From the NCBI GenBank assembly GCA_947001705.1, contig CAMQHT010000029.1, forward strand, positions 1 to 29,202: DNA of 29,202 nt, in the 5' to 3' direction. The notes below the pieces were generated by a model, which ran no database searches, was not told where the DNA came from, and saw nothing but the letters and a program-made list of their open reading frames with translations. The translations under genes were made by a program, and so were the position numbers. Below are positions 7,342 through 13,903 of the stretch, in pieces (position 1 is the stretch's first letter; every line of letters starts with the position of its first letter). The stretch comes from an uncultured Collinsella sp. (lineage in GTDB: Bacteria; Actinomycetota; Coriobacteriia; Coriobacteriales; Coriobacteriaceae).

Positions 7342-7375
7342 TCTCAATCAACCTGTAAGGTCTACTTACTTGTGA

Positions 7376-8359
7376 TTAGTAGGAAAGCTTCCACATGTAG
7401 CGACGCATGGTCAGCGGGTGCTGACGGGCCTCGGCGATCTGGTTGCCGTACTCGCGCATAACGGCGAGGTGCAGCAGCGGGTTGAAGTAGGTGACGACGC
7501 TCGCGGGCACGGCGTCGGCCAGGCCGTAGTCCTTGGAGTCGATCAGAGCGACCTTGGCGCCCATGCGCTTAAGGAAGGTGAGGGCGCGGGCGTCCATCGG
7601 ACGGGTGGCACCATCGGACATGAAGAAGACGTAGGGCTTACCCTCGGTGGAAACCTCGAACGGGCCGTGGAAGTACTCGCCGGTGTTGTAGGCGGCGGCG
7701 TCGATCCACTGCATCTCGGTGAACAGGAAGGCGGCGTGAGAATAAGCCATCTTCTCGGAGGCACCGGAGGCCATGAAGTAGATCATCTCGTCGTCCTTGA
7801 AGTCCTGGGCGAACTGCTTGGCGAGGCCCTTGGCGGACTGAGCGGCGTTCTCGCAGAGCTCGAAGACGTTGGTGAGGCCGGTGATCATGTCCTCGTAGTG
7901 GTCATAGCCCTCGGTCTGCTGAAGGATCTCGACAGCAAGAGCGATGGCGTAGCCGGGCTTCTCGCACTTGGCAGCGTAGTTGGCGTGGAAGCCGTGAACG
8001 ATGACGTGGTCGGCGTCGACGGTCAGAGCGGAGCCAGCCTTGTTGGTGAGGGAGACGACCGGGCAGTTGTGCTTCTTGGCGGTCTTGTTGGCCTCGACGG
8101 TCTCGGGCGTGGAGCCACCCAGGGAGCAGGTGATCACGAAGGTGTGCTCGTTGACCCAGGAAGGCGTGTCGTAGTTGAACTCGTTAGCGGTGAAGATCTG
8201 AACGTTCAGCTTGTCCGTGTTGTTGGCCAGGAAGTACTTGGCGGGGTAGAGGTCGGACATGGAAGCACCGCAGCCGACGAAGGCGACGCTGTGGATCTCG
8301 TGGTTGGACAGGACGTCAGCGACGATCTGCTTAGGGAGGTTAAGGTCGATCTCGTACAT
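7376..8359 (-). CDS. SIS-domain deglycase of the PTS operon (GfrF/FraB-like, copy 2)
   Basis: A 327-residue cytoplasmic double-SIS protein. Phosphosugar-binding segments are VGCGASMSD (28-36) and TCSLGGSTPETVEA (77-90). The catalytic region reads TEMQWID (E215) and TGEYFHGPFE (H231), nearly the same residue numbers as E214/H230 of FraB. The C-terminus AEARQHPLTMRRYMWKLSY is very close to FraB as remembered. It is the last gene of the operon EIIAB-EIIC-EIID-SIS, the same association as gfrABCD with gfrE/gfrF. The expected reaction is hydrolysis of the phosphorylated Amadori compound made by the PTS to glucose-6-phosphate and an amino acid. The start MYEID is preferred because AAAGGA lies nine bases upstream; the ATG nine bases earlier touches the Shine-Dalgarno. 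The substrate (fructose- or glucose-lysine, or another) is not determined. Confidence 0.88.
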   Translation of the reverse strand: MYEIDLNLPKQIVADVLSNHEIHSVAFVGCGASMSDLYPAKYFLANNTDKLNVQIFTANEFNYDTPSWVNEHTFVITCSLGGSTPETVEANKTAKKHNCPVVSLTNKAGSALTVDADHVIVHGFHANYAAKCEKPGYAIALAVEILQQTEGYDHYEDMITGLTNVFELCENAAQSAKGLAKQFAQDFKDDEMIYFMASGASEKMAYSHAAFLFTEMQWIDAAAYNTGEYFHGPFEVSTEGKPYVFFMSDGATRPMDARALTFLKRMGAKVALIDSKDYGLADAVPASVVTYFNPLLHLAVMREYGNQIAEARQHPLTMRRYMWKLSY

Positions 8360-8450
8360 CTGACACATTCCTTTCGATTTGTTGCGGCGTCACATTGCCG
8401 GACGCTCGCAGGGTTACCGTAGTTAGGACCGAGTCGCCGGCCCGTTGAGG

Positions 8451-8481
8451 ATGTGACAAAGGGACTATCCCTTTGTCACAT
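8451..8481. repeat. Perfect 14-bp-stem hairpin between EIID and SIS genes
   Basis: ATGTGACAAAGGGA (8451-8464) and TCCCTTTGTCACAT (8468-8481) are exact reverse complements around a 3-base loop. It lies within the operon, between EIID and the SIS gene, and has no U run. It may serve as an mRNA-processing or stability hairpin, or be a dispersed repeat. Confidence 0.7.
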
Positions 8482-8494
8482 GTTAGGGATGGAA

Positions 8495-8525
8495 GCCTGC
8501 CTGGGGTATGGGATGCCAGGCAGGC
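8495..8525. repeat. Second intra-operon hairpin, 10-bp stem
   Basis: GCCTGCCTGG (8495-8504) pairs perfectly with CCAGGCAGGC (8516-8525) around an 11-base loop, just after the EIID stop codon. No proper U run follows on the minus strand. Partial termination or mRNA stabilisation of the upstream PTS part is possible. Confidence 0.55.
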
Positions 8526-8550
8526 CCCCGGGGGAAGCATTGGGTCGCGA

Positions 8551-9384
8551 CTAGGCCAGGATGCCGGCCGCGGAGAGGGCGATGCCGCCCACGATGGCGA
8601 TCACGAGAAGCCAACCGGTGTTGACGTTCTTCTTGATGAGCCAGTACATAAGGCCGGTGAGGCCGAGGGAGATCATCTGGGGCATCATGCCGTCCAGGAT
8701 GTTCTGGATCACGACGGTGCCGTCAGCGAACTGCAGCGGGGTGGTGGCGCCGATCAGCGTAGCGATCATGCCGCCCACGGACATAAGACCCACGATGCCG
8801 CAGACATACATGAGCTTCTCCATGAGGTCGCCACCCTGGAGCTTGCTCAGGTACTCGTGGCCGCCCTGGTAGCCGATCTTGGCAGCGAACCACGTGATCA
8901 GCACGGAGGGCACAATGGAGATGAGCATGGCCAGGATCGGACCCATGATGGAGCCCTGCTGAGCCAGCTGAACGCCCAGGCCAAAGGCGATAACGCGGAT
9001 GGTGCCCTGGAAGAAAGAGTCACCGATGCCGGAAAGCGGGCCCATGAGGGAGGTCTTGACCGCGTTAATCGAATCGGGATCGAAGTTCTCGGGATCCTTG
9101 GCGTACTCCTCCTCCATGGAGGCGGCGAGGCCTAGGACAAAAGCGCTCGTCTGCGGGGTGCAGTTGTAGAACGCCATGTGACGGTGGTAAGCCTCTTTCT
9201 TAGCAGCGAGCTGCTTGGGGTCGGACTCGTCCGGATAGAGGCGATCGAGCGTGGGGACCATGCCGTAGAGGAAGCCCATGTTCATCTGACGCTCGTAGTT
9301 CCAAGAGGCCTGGATGGCCCAGGAGCGCCAGAAGAACTGGCTGACCTTCTTGTTCAGGGACACGTCCTTGATTGCGGTTGCCAT
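8551..9384 (-). CDS. PTS mannose-family EIID membrane component
   Basis: A 277-residue membrane protein of the mannose/fructose/sorbose PTS family. The N-terminal part shows the EIID hallmarks FWRSWAIQASWNYERQMNMGFLYGMVP and the central SLMGPLSGIGDSFFQGT. Hydrophobic helices follow in the second half, with IKKN before the last one. Together with EIIC it forms the translocation channel. The start MATAI has GGAGG eight bases upstream, and that Shine-Dalgarno overlaps the EIIC stop (13-base gap), so the two are translationally coupled. A longer frame reaching back to 9501 would overlap EIIC and is rejected. Mannose-family EIIDs do not reveal the sugar; the downstream SIS deglycase suggests sugar-amines. 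Confidence 0.95.
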   Translation of the reverse strand: MATAIKDVSLNKKVSQFFWRSWAIQASWNYERQMNMGFLYGMVPTLDRLYPDESDPKQLAAKKEAYHRHMAFYNCTPQTSAFVLGLAASMEEEYAKDPENFDPDSINAVKTSLMGPLSGIGDSFFQGTIRVIAFGLGVQLAQQGSIMGPILAMLISIVPSVLITWFAAKIGYQGGHEYLSKLQGGDLMEKLMYVCGIVGLMSVGGMIATLIGATTPLQFADGTVVIQNILDGMMPQMISLGLTGLMYWLIKKNVNTGWLLVIAIVGGIALSAAGILA

Positions 9385-9397
9385 AGTGTGTTCCTCC

Positions 9398-10192
9398 TTA
9401 GTCTTCGTCGTCTTCGAGCGGATCGTAGTCGGAATCGACACCGGCGGCTGCATGGGAACCGTTGAACTTGAAGCCCATGAAGACGATAGCCAGGCACACA
9501 CCGATCAGAGCGACCGCGATGACGGACAGGTTGAGGTAGGCGGCGAGCAGGAAACCGATGAACAGGAACGGGGTCATACCCTTCTTGATCATCATGGTGA
9601 GCAGCAGGGCCAGACCGTAGGCGGTCATGATCTTGGTCGAGACGTTCAGACCAACGGACAGCCACTCGGGAACCATGTTGACGATGGCTTGGACCAGGTC
9701 GGTACCGACAAAGACGGCCAGGAAGATCGGCAGGAAGTACATGATGGCGTACAGACCGGAGCCGGCGCAGATGTGCATGCGGTAGGCGGTCTTGAACTTG
9801 CCGTTATCAATCGCGCTATCGGCCACATGGGTGAGGGCGGCGATGATCGAACGGAACACGATGCCGAGGAGCTGACCCAGGACGGCGACCGGGATGGCGA
9901 TCGTCATGGCGGTCTCGGCAGAAGCATCGGTCAGGCACGCAAAGGCAGCTGCCACGATGCCGCCCAGGACCATATCGGGCGGAACGGCGGCGCCGACCTG
10001 CACCAGGCCCATGGACACGAGCTCGACGGCGGCACCGACGGCAAGGCCGGTGGGCACATCGCCCAGCAGCAGACCGACGAGCGTAGCGCCAACGAGGGGC
10101 TGCTCGAAGTTAAGACGACCGAGCAGGCGGGAGTCCCACATGCAGAACACGCCGACGAGGCCGACGAGCACCGCACTGATGAACGTATTCAT
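9398..10192 (-). CDS. PTS mannose-family EIIC membrane component
   Basis: A 264-residue polytopic membrane protein. It shows the EIIC-Man features: an N-terminal hydrophobic helix, GATLVGLLLGDVPTGLAVGAAVELVSMGLVQVGAAVPPDMVLGGIVA, and several helices to about residue 240. The C-terminal tail is acidic (SDYDPLEDDED). It binds and moves the substrate together with EIID. It lies between EIIAB (36-base gap) and EIID (13-base gap). The start ATG is preceded by GAAAGGAG. The length is normal for the family. Confidence 0.95.
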   Translation of the reverse strand: MNTFISAVLVGLVGVFCMWDSRLLGRLNFEQPLVGATLVGLLLGDVPTGLAVGAAVELVSMGLVQVGAAVPPDMVLGGIVAAAFACLTDASAETAMTIAIPVAVLGQLLGIVFRSIIAALTHVADSAIDNGKFKTAYRMHICAGSGLYAIMYFLPIFLAVFVGTDLVQAIVNMVPEWLSVGLNVSTKIMTAYGLALLLTMMIKKGMTPFLFIGFLLAAYLNLSVIAVALIGVCLAIVFMGFKFNGSHAAAGVDSDYDPLEDDED

Positions 10193-10228
10193 ACCCTTCT
10201 CCTTTCAGTCAGGCAAATGCCTGGTTGA

Positions 10229-11152
10229 TTACAGCTTGGCGTCGATGTCGACGCTCTGATACGTAGGGGTCTGCTGGACGTAGAGCTTGATGCCCATGTC
10301 GAGCAGCTGGTTGACGTCGGCCTTCTGGGTGGCGTCGAAGAAGACGGAGCTGTCCTTGCCGCCGACCTGCTCGGCACCGTCGTGGTTGGCGGTGGCGCCC
10401 AGGTTGATGGCGTCGAGCTTGTAGCCCTGGCAGAACTGCAGCATCTCGGCAGTGTTGCCAAAGACGAACATGACGCGCTCGCCGAGGGTGTTGAGCTTGT
10501 CCATCTTGGCGAGGGCACGCTCGACGGTGAAGACGTTCAGGCGCACGCCCTGGGGCTTGGCCAGCTTAAGAGCGCCCTTCTTGATGTCATCGTTGGCAGC
10601 AGCGTTGTCGACGACGATGATGCGCTCGGCCTGAACCTTGGTGGTCCAGGTAAAGACGACCTGGCCGTGCAGCAGACGGTAGTCAAGACGTGCGAGGACG
10701 ATCTTGGCGGGACCGGAGCTGTGACGGGACGCCTTGGCCTTCTTGGCGGGAGCCGCGGCGACCTCGACCGGTGCGTTGGGGTTGGTCAGACCGGTGCGGG
10801 CCTCGTTGATGAGGGCCGCGAGCTCGGCACCCTTGACGGGGGCGGGGCTCATGGCAAGCGTCAGTGCCAGCGGAATGTTGAAACCGCTGATCACCGTGAA
10901 TGCTGCACCGTTGCGGGAAAGCTCGACCATGCTGTTGTTGACCGAGCTGCCGAGCATATCGGTCAGCACATAGACGGTGTCGTCCGCGTTGAACGTGGCG
11001 ATCATAGCGTCCACCTTATTGGTGATGGGCTCCTTGTCGTCACGAGCAAGCGACACGACGTGGACGTTCGACACGTCGCCGAGAACCATCTCGAGCGTGT
11101 CTTTGGCGCCTGCGGCCAGGCCGCCATGAGATGCGAGAATGATCTGATTCAT
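10229..11152 (-). CDS. PTS mannose-family EIIAB phosphotransfer protein
   Basis: A 307-residue cytoplasmic fusion of EIIA (1-125) and EIIB (about 148-307), joined by an Ala/Pro/Lys-rich linker (about 126-147). The EIIA phosphorylation site is H9 in LASHGGLA, with LTDMLGSSVNN as the second EIIA motif. The EIIB phosphorylation site is H162 in RLDYRLLHGQVVFTW. Phosphate passes from HPr to EIIA, then EIIB, then to the sugar entering through EIIC/EIID. Fusion of A and B is the ManX arrangement. It is the first gene of the operon, with AAGGAGGAGG before the ATG and a promoter 20-30 bases upstream. Sugar specificity cannot be read from this protein. Confidence 0.96.
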   Translation of the reverse strand: MNQIILASHGGLAAGAKDTLEMVLGDVSNVHVVSLARDDKEPITNKVDAMIATFNADDTVYVLTDMLGSSVNNSMVELSRNGAAFTVISGFNIPLALTLAMSPAPVKGAELAALINEARTGLTNPNAPVEVAAAPAKKAKASRHSSGPAKIVLARLDYRLLHGQVVFTWTTKVQAERIIVVDNAAANDDIKKGALKLAKPQGVRLNVFTVERALAKMDKLNTLGERVMFVFGNTAEMLQFCQGYKLDAINLGATANHDGAEQVGGKDSSVFFDATQKADVNQLLDMGIKLYVQQTPTYQSVDIDAKL

Positions 11153-11177
11153 CTTGCCTCCTCCTTTTCGTTATGGT

Positions 11178-11199
11178 CATTATAACGTCTTATACGTTG
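11178..11199 (-). promoter_or_regulatory. PTS operon promoter (-10) with overlapping GntR-type operator
   Basis: On the minus strand a perfect -10 TATAAT occupies 11179-11184, giving a leader of about 20 bases before the EIIAB start. The plus-strand block CATTATAACGTCTTATACG covers this -10. It shares the ATAACG-NCT core, with ATAACG/ATACG half-sites, with sites upstream of the GntR gene (5158-5179) and the EamA gene (12456-12477). No good -35 is seen. Binding here should block RNA polymerase. Confidence 0.6.
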
Positions 11200-11335
11200 C
11201 TTATATTGATAATTAGTATATAAACCGTTCGCGGGTGAAAAACGACCGTTGGCGGGCTTAACGTACTTGAAACGTTGGGGCTGGGTAGGCCGGCGCTGAC
11301 TGGATAACCCCAGGTCGGACGCCGCGCGCAATCCC

Positions 11336-12418
11336 CTATCGCACGAAGTACCAGGGGCTTTCCTGCACGGTGGGCTCCAGCGTAATGCCCGTGCGCTCGC
11401 GGAACAGATCCATGTCCTGCGATTTCTCCGTCCACCACGCGTTGGGCTTAAAGGTCATGCTCTCAACGACATGGCCGACAAACACACTGTTGCGCAGCTT
11501 GGAAAAGTCGGTGTTCATGATCACGATGGACGCGAGCACCAAAACGATGCCCAGAACCTTGATCGCACCGGCGGGCTCGGCGTAGACACCAATGCCCAGC
11601 AGTACGGTGACGACTGTCTCGAATGACATTACGACGGGAACTTTCGACGTCTCGAGCCCCATGGACAGACCCTGCATATATAAGATGTAAGCCACGGCTG
11701 TGGGGATGAGTCCAAAGCCAAGGAACAGCAGCAGCAGCTGTGGCGACATTGCCGCGGCGACATCCGGCCACGGAGCCGCGATAGCTGCCATAACCGCACC
11801 GCCAAAAACAAAGCCCCAAAACGTGACAGCCAGCGGGTGGACCGTCTTGGTTGCTATCCGGCTAAACACCGCGAGCGACGCACCACAAAGGCCTGCAATC
11901 ACGCCCGACGTGACGCCCCAAACCGAAAAATGAAAACCGGAAAGGTCGCCATTGGTCACCGCAAGCACGCAGCCAACGATGTTAAAGACAATGGCGATGA
12001 GTTTGTTGAGGGTCACGCCCTCGCGATAGAGTACGCGGCCGAGCGCGACGCCAAACACCGGCGACGTGTAGAGCAGCACCGATGCCGTGGACATGCCCAC
12101 CTCGCGCATGCACTCGTAATAGCAGGTGTTGGCGGCAGCCAAACCGACGATACCGACAAGCGCGCAGGAAACAAGCTCTTTAGGGCTTGCCTTGAACAGG
12201 GTCAGCGGACCCTGAGCCACGGTAGACCCCTCACCCGGACGGCAGCCCATAAACATCAGGACCGGCGCCAAGATAAGCGCTCCGACCAACAAGCGAAAGG
12301 CAGCCATGCTCTGGGACGAAACGCCCATGGCCGAGATGCCGTTTACAAAGATTCCGATGCTGCCCCACATAAGCGCGGCGATCAGCACCAGCACATAGCC
12401 CAGATTGCTTTTCTTCAA
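11336..12418 (-). CDS. EamA/DMT-family transporter
   Basis: A 360-residue membrane protein with two EamA repeats of five helices each. Visible signatures are GYVLVLIAALMWGSIGIFV in helix 1 and a second repeat starting near FSVWGVTSGVIAGLCGASLAVFSRIA. A C-terminal soluble tail of about 45 residues (ending QESPWYFVR) is longer than usual. The drug/metabolite transporter superfamily mostly contains exporters of amino acids and metabolites. The start is taken as TTG at 12418 because AGGAGG lies five bases upstream; an in-frame GTG at 12454 lacks a ribosome binding site. The shared operator with the PTS operon suggests it handles a substrate or product of the same pathway, for example export of the freed amino acid. 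This role is inferred. Confidence 0.88.
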   Translation of the reverse strand: MKKSNLGYVLVLIAALMWGSIGIFVNGISAMGVSSQSMAAFRLLVGALILAPVLMFMGCRPGEGSTVAQGPLTLFKASPKELVSCALVGIVGLAAANTCYYECMREVGMSTASVLLYTSPVFGVALGRVLYREGVTLNKLIAIVFNIVGCVLAVTNGDLSGFHFSVWGVTSGVIAGLCGASLAVFSRIATKTVHPLAVTFWGFVFGGAVMAAIAAPWPDVAAAMSPQLLLLFLGFGLIPTAVAYILYMQGLSMGLETSKVPVVMSFETVVTVLLGIGVYAEPAGAIKVLGIVLVLASIVIMNTDFSKLRNSVFVGHVVESMTFKPNAWWTEKSQDMDLFRERTGITLEPTVQESPWYFVR

Positions 12419-12455
12419 CGCAGCCTCCTCGGTATTGTTTCCAATATGTTTCACA

Positions 12456-12477
12456 CTACGTTATAGTCGTTATATAC
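12456..12477 (-). promoter_or_regulatory. Candidate operator/promoter of the EamA gene
   Basis: The minus strand reads GTATATAACGACTATAACG, a direct repeat of ATAACG with a 3-base spacer. It lies 38-59 bases before the TTG start, with TTGAAA a few bases upstream as a possible -35. It shares the GTATATAACGWCTA core with the GntR gene's own site and the ATAACG-NCT core with the PTS promoter site. Confidence 0.55.
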
Positions 12478-12516
12478 ATTTTTCAAGGCACAAATCGGTG
12501 AGCGGGAAATCTCTCG

Positions 12517-12595
12517 ACACAAGGAGTGTCCCCAACTGCCGGCACAAAAGGAACATCCCTAACTGCCGGCAGAAAGGGAACGTCCCCAAGTGCCG
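12517..12595. repeat. Triplicated 26-27-bp tandem repeat
   Basis: Three imperfect consecutive units (12517-12542, 12543-12569, 12570-12595) share the pattern AAGGRACRTCCCYAACTGCCGG. They lie between SIS copy 3 and the EamA gene, and no coding frame fits them. Confidence 0.6.
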
Positions 12596-12602
12596 CTCTA
12601 GC

Positions 12603-12669
12603 AGTTGCGGTGAAATAGTTCTCAAACAGAGGCTTCACACTCCCAAACAGGAACTATTCCACCGCAACT
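12603..12669. repeat. 67-bp inverted repeat with 19-bp arms
   Basis: AGTTGCGGTGAAATAGTTC (12603-12621) pairs with GAACTATTCCACCGCAACT (12651-12669) with one mismatch, around a 29-base loop. It begins 37 bases after the stop of SIS copy 3. No U run follows, so it looks more like a dispersed palindromic element than a terminator. Confidence 0.7.
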
Positions 12670-12705
12670 CATGAGGGGTATTGGGCTGTTAGGCCGCTCT
12701 ATCCC

Positions 12706-13698
12706 TTAGTAATCCAGCTTCCACATGTAACGGCGCGTCATGTAGTCCTTGTGGGTGACGGCGGAGAGCGCACGCATGTAGACGTTGTTGAGGATCGGGG
12801 CAAAGATCAGGTGGTTGAAGTACTCGCTCACGCTGTCCTTGATGTCGTTGAGGCCGAGCTCCTTGGCGTCGAGCTGGTAGACGCGCTCACCACCGTACTG
12901 GTTGACAAAGCGAATGCCGCGCTCGTCGTTGCAGCGGCTGCGGCCGACGCTGATGAGCTGGAACAGCGAGGTACGCTTGTCCAGGATCTCGAAGGGGCCG
13001 TGGAAGAAGTCGCAGGTGTTGATGGTGCAGGAGTCGATCTGCAGCATCTCCTGCACGTTGCAGATGCTAAAGACGTAGGCGGCACCAAAGAGCGGGCCCT
13101 GAGCCATCACGTTGATGCAGGGCTTGTCGGCGTTCTGCTCGGCCCACTTGGCAGCGAGCGGACGGGTGTACTCGACAGCCTTGCGATAGATGGGGTCGAC
13201 CAGGTCGAAGGCGGCCATAGCGGTCTCGTACTCGGCATAGCCCTCGGTCTGCTGCGTGAGCTCCATGGCGATCATGGTCACGACGGCGGAGTTGGTGCGG
13301 CCCATGCAGGACTCGTCGACGGCCAGGCTGTCGTACTGAATCTTGTAGTCGCAGACCTCGGTGAGGGCGGACTCGTCAACATAGATGGCGATGGTGCTGG
13401 CGCCGTGGTTCTTGGCGACCTGGGCGGCGACGATGGTCTCCTTGGTGCCGCGCATGGACACGACGACGGCCAGGGTGTTCTCGTTGACGTAGGCAGGCGT
13501 GGCGTGCACGAACTCGTTGCTGGTGTAGCTGGAGCTCACGACCTGCGTGGCCTCGTGCTCCATAAAGTACTGGGCAGGATAGTTGCCGCCGTTGGATCCG
13601 CCGGCGCCGATCCACACGACGCGCTTGATGCCGCCCTTGTCTGCCTTGTCAGCCAAAACCTGGGAGACGACGTCCTTAACCTGTTCCTGAGTAGTCAT
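12706..13698 (-). CDS. SIS-domain deglycase-like protein (copy 3), variant active site
   Basis: A 330-residue cytoplasmic double-SIS protein. Loops are IGAGGSNGG (30-38) and VSMRGTKETIVAAQ (80-93). The catalytic Glu and His of the FraB group are present as E217 (QEML) and H233 (FFHGPFE). The segment between them reads NTCDFFHGP instead of the SGE[YF]FHGP seen in the relatives, so a Gly-Glu is replaced by Cys-Asp next to the active site. The C-terminus TRRYMWKLDY is FraB-like. It is divergent from the GntR gene at 13904, with repeated operator-like sites between them, so that regulator probably controls it. No transporter is in its own unit; it may use the PTS nearby. The altered motif suggests a different amine substrate or altered activity. 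Confidence 0.83.
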   Translation of the reverse strand: MTTQEQVKDVVSQVLADKADKGGIKRVVWIGAGGSNGGNYPAQYFMEHEATQVVSSSYTSNEFVHATPAYVNENTLAVVVSMRGTKETIVAAQVAKNHGASTIAIYVDESALTEVCDYKIQYDSLAVDESCMGRTNSAVVTMIAMELTQQTEGYAEYETAMAAFDLVDPIYRKAVEYTRPLAAKWAEQNADKPCINVMAQGPLFGAAYVFSICNVQEMLQIDSCTINTCDFFHGPFEILDKRTSLFQLISVGRSRCNDERGIRFVNQYGGERVYQLDAKELGLNDIKDSVSEYFNHLIFAPILNNVYMRALSAVTHKDYMTRRYMWKLDY

Positions 13699-13736
13699 CG
13701 CGCATCAGCCTTTCTTCTCATTTAATGCTCTTGACG

Positions 13737-13895
13737 GCATACAAGTTACATACATGTTTTAGCGATGTCGACTAGTTGTATGCTATATTTGTCTTAGAAA
13801 TTTTGCTGATGCAGTTTTCGATAAGTCGTTACCAGCAGTTTTATTGTTGTATTAGATACATGCTTGATTAGGCAAGCATACAAGTTAGATACAGG
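13737..13895. promoter_or_regulatory. Divergent operator region between SIS copy 3 and GntR regulator 3
   Basis: Two 20-base direct repeats of consensus GCATACAAGTTASATACAKG lie at 13737-13756 and 13876-13895, next to each gene. A third, inverted half-site GCATACAACT is at 13774-13783 on the minus strand. There are also palindromes: TGTAT-TAG-ATACA at 13848-13860 and ATGCTTG-N6-CAAGCAT at 13860-13879. This is the layout expected for a GntR repressor controlling itself and a divergent target. The motif differs from those of the other two GntR systems. Confidence 0.6.
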
Positions 13896-13903
13896 TTAGT
13901 CGT

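Noticed and set aside
7216..7347. N-terminal 44-residue extension of the HAD protein
   Set aside because: It would translate a palindromic repeat and the operon terminator. The internal ATG has an ideal Shine-Dalgarno and begins the standard HAD motif I.
8551..11152. Mannose, galactosamine or 2-aminogluconate as the PTS substrate
   Set aside because: Possible for the EII family in general, but no kinase/aldolase, deacetylase or ammonia-lyase partner is present and the linked SIS enzyme is FraB/FrlB-like rather than AgaS-like. Not strictly excluded.
12517..12595. Short CRISPR array
   Set aside because: The units are contiguous tandem repeats without unique spacers, and no cas genes are present.
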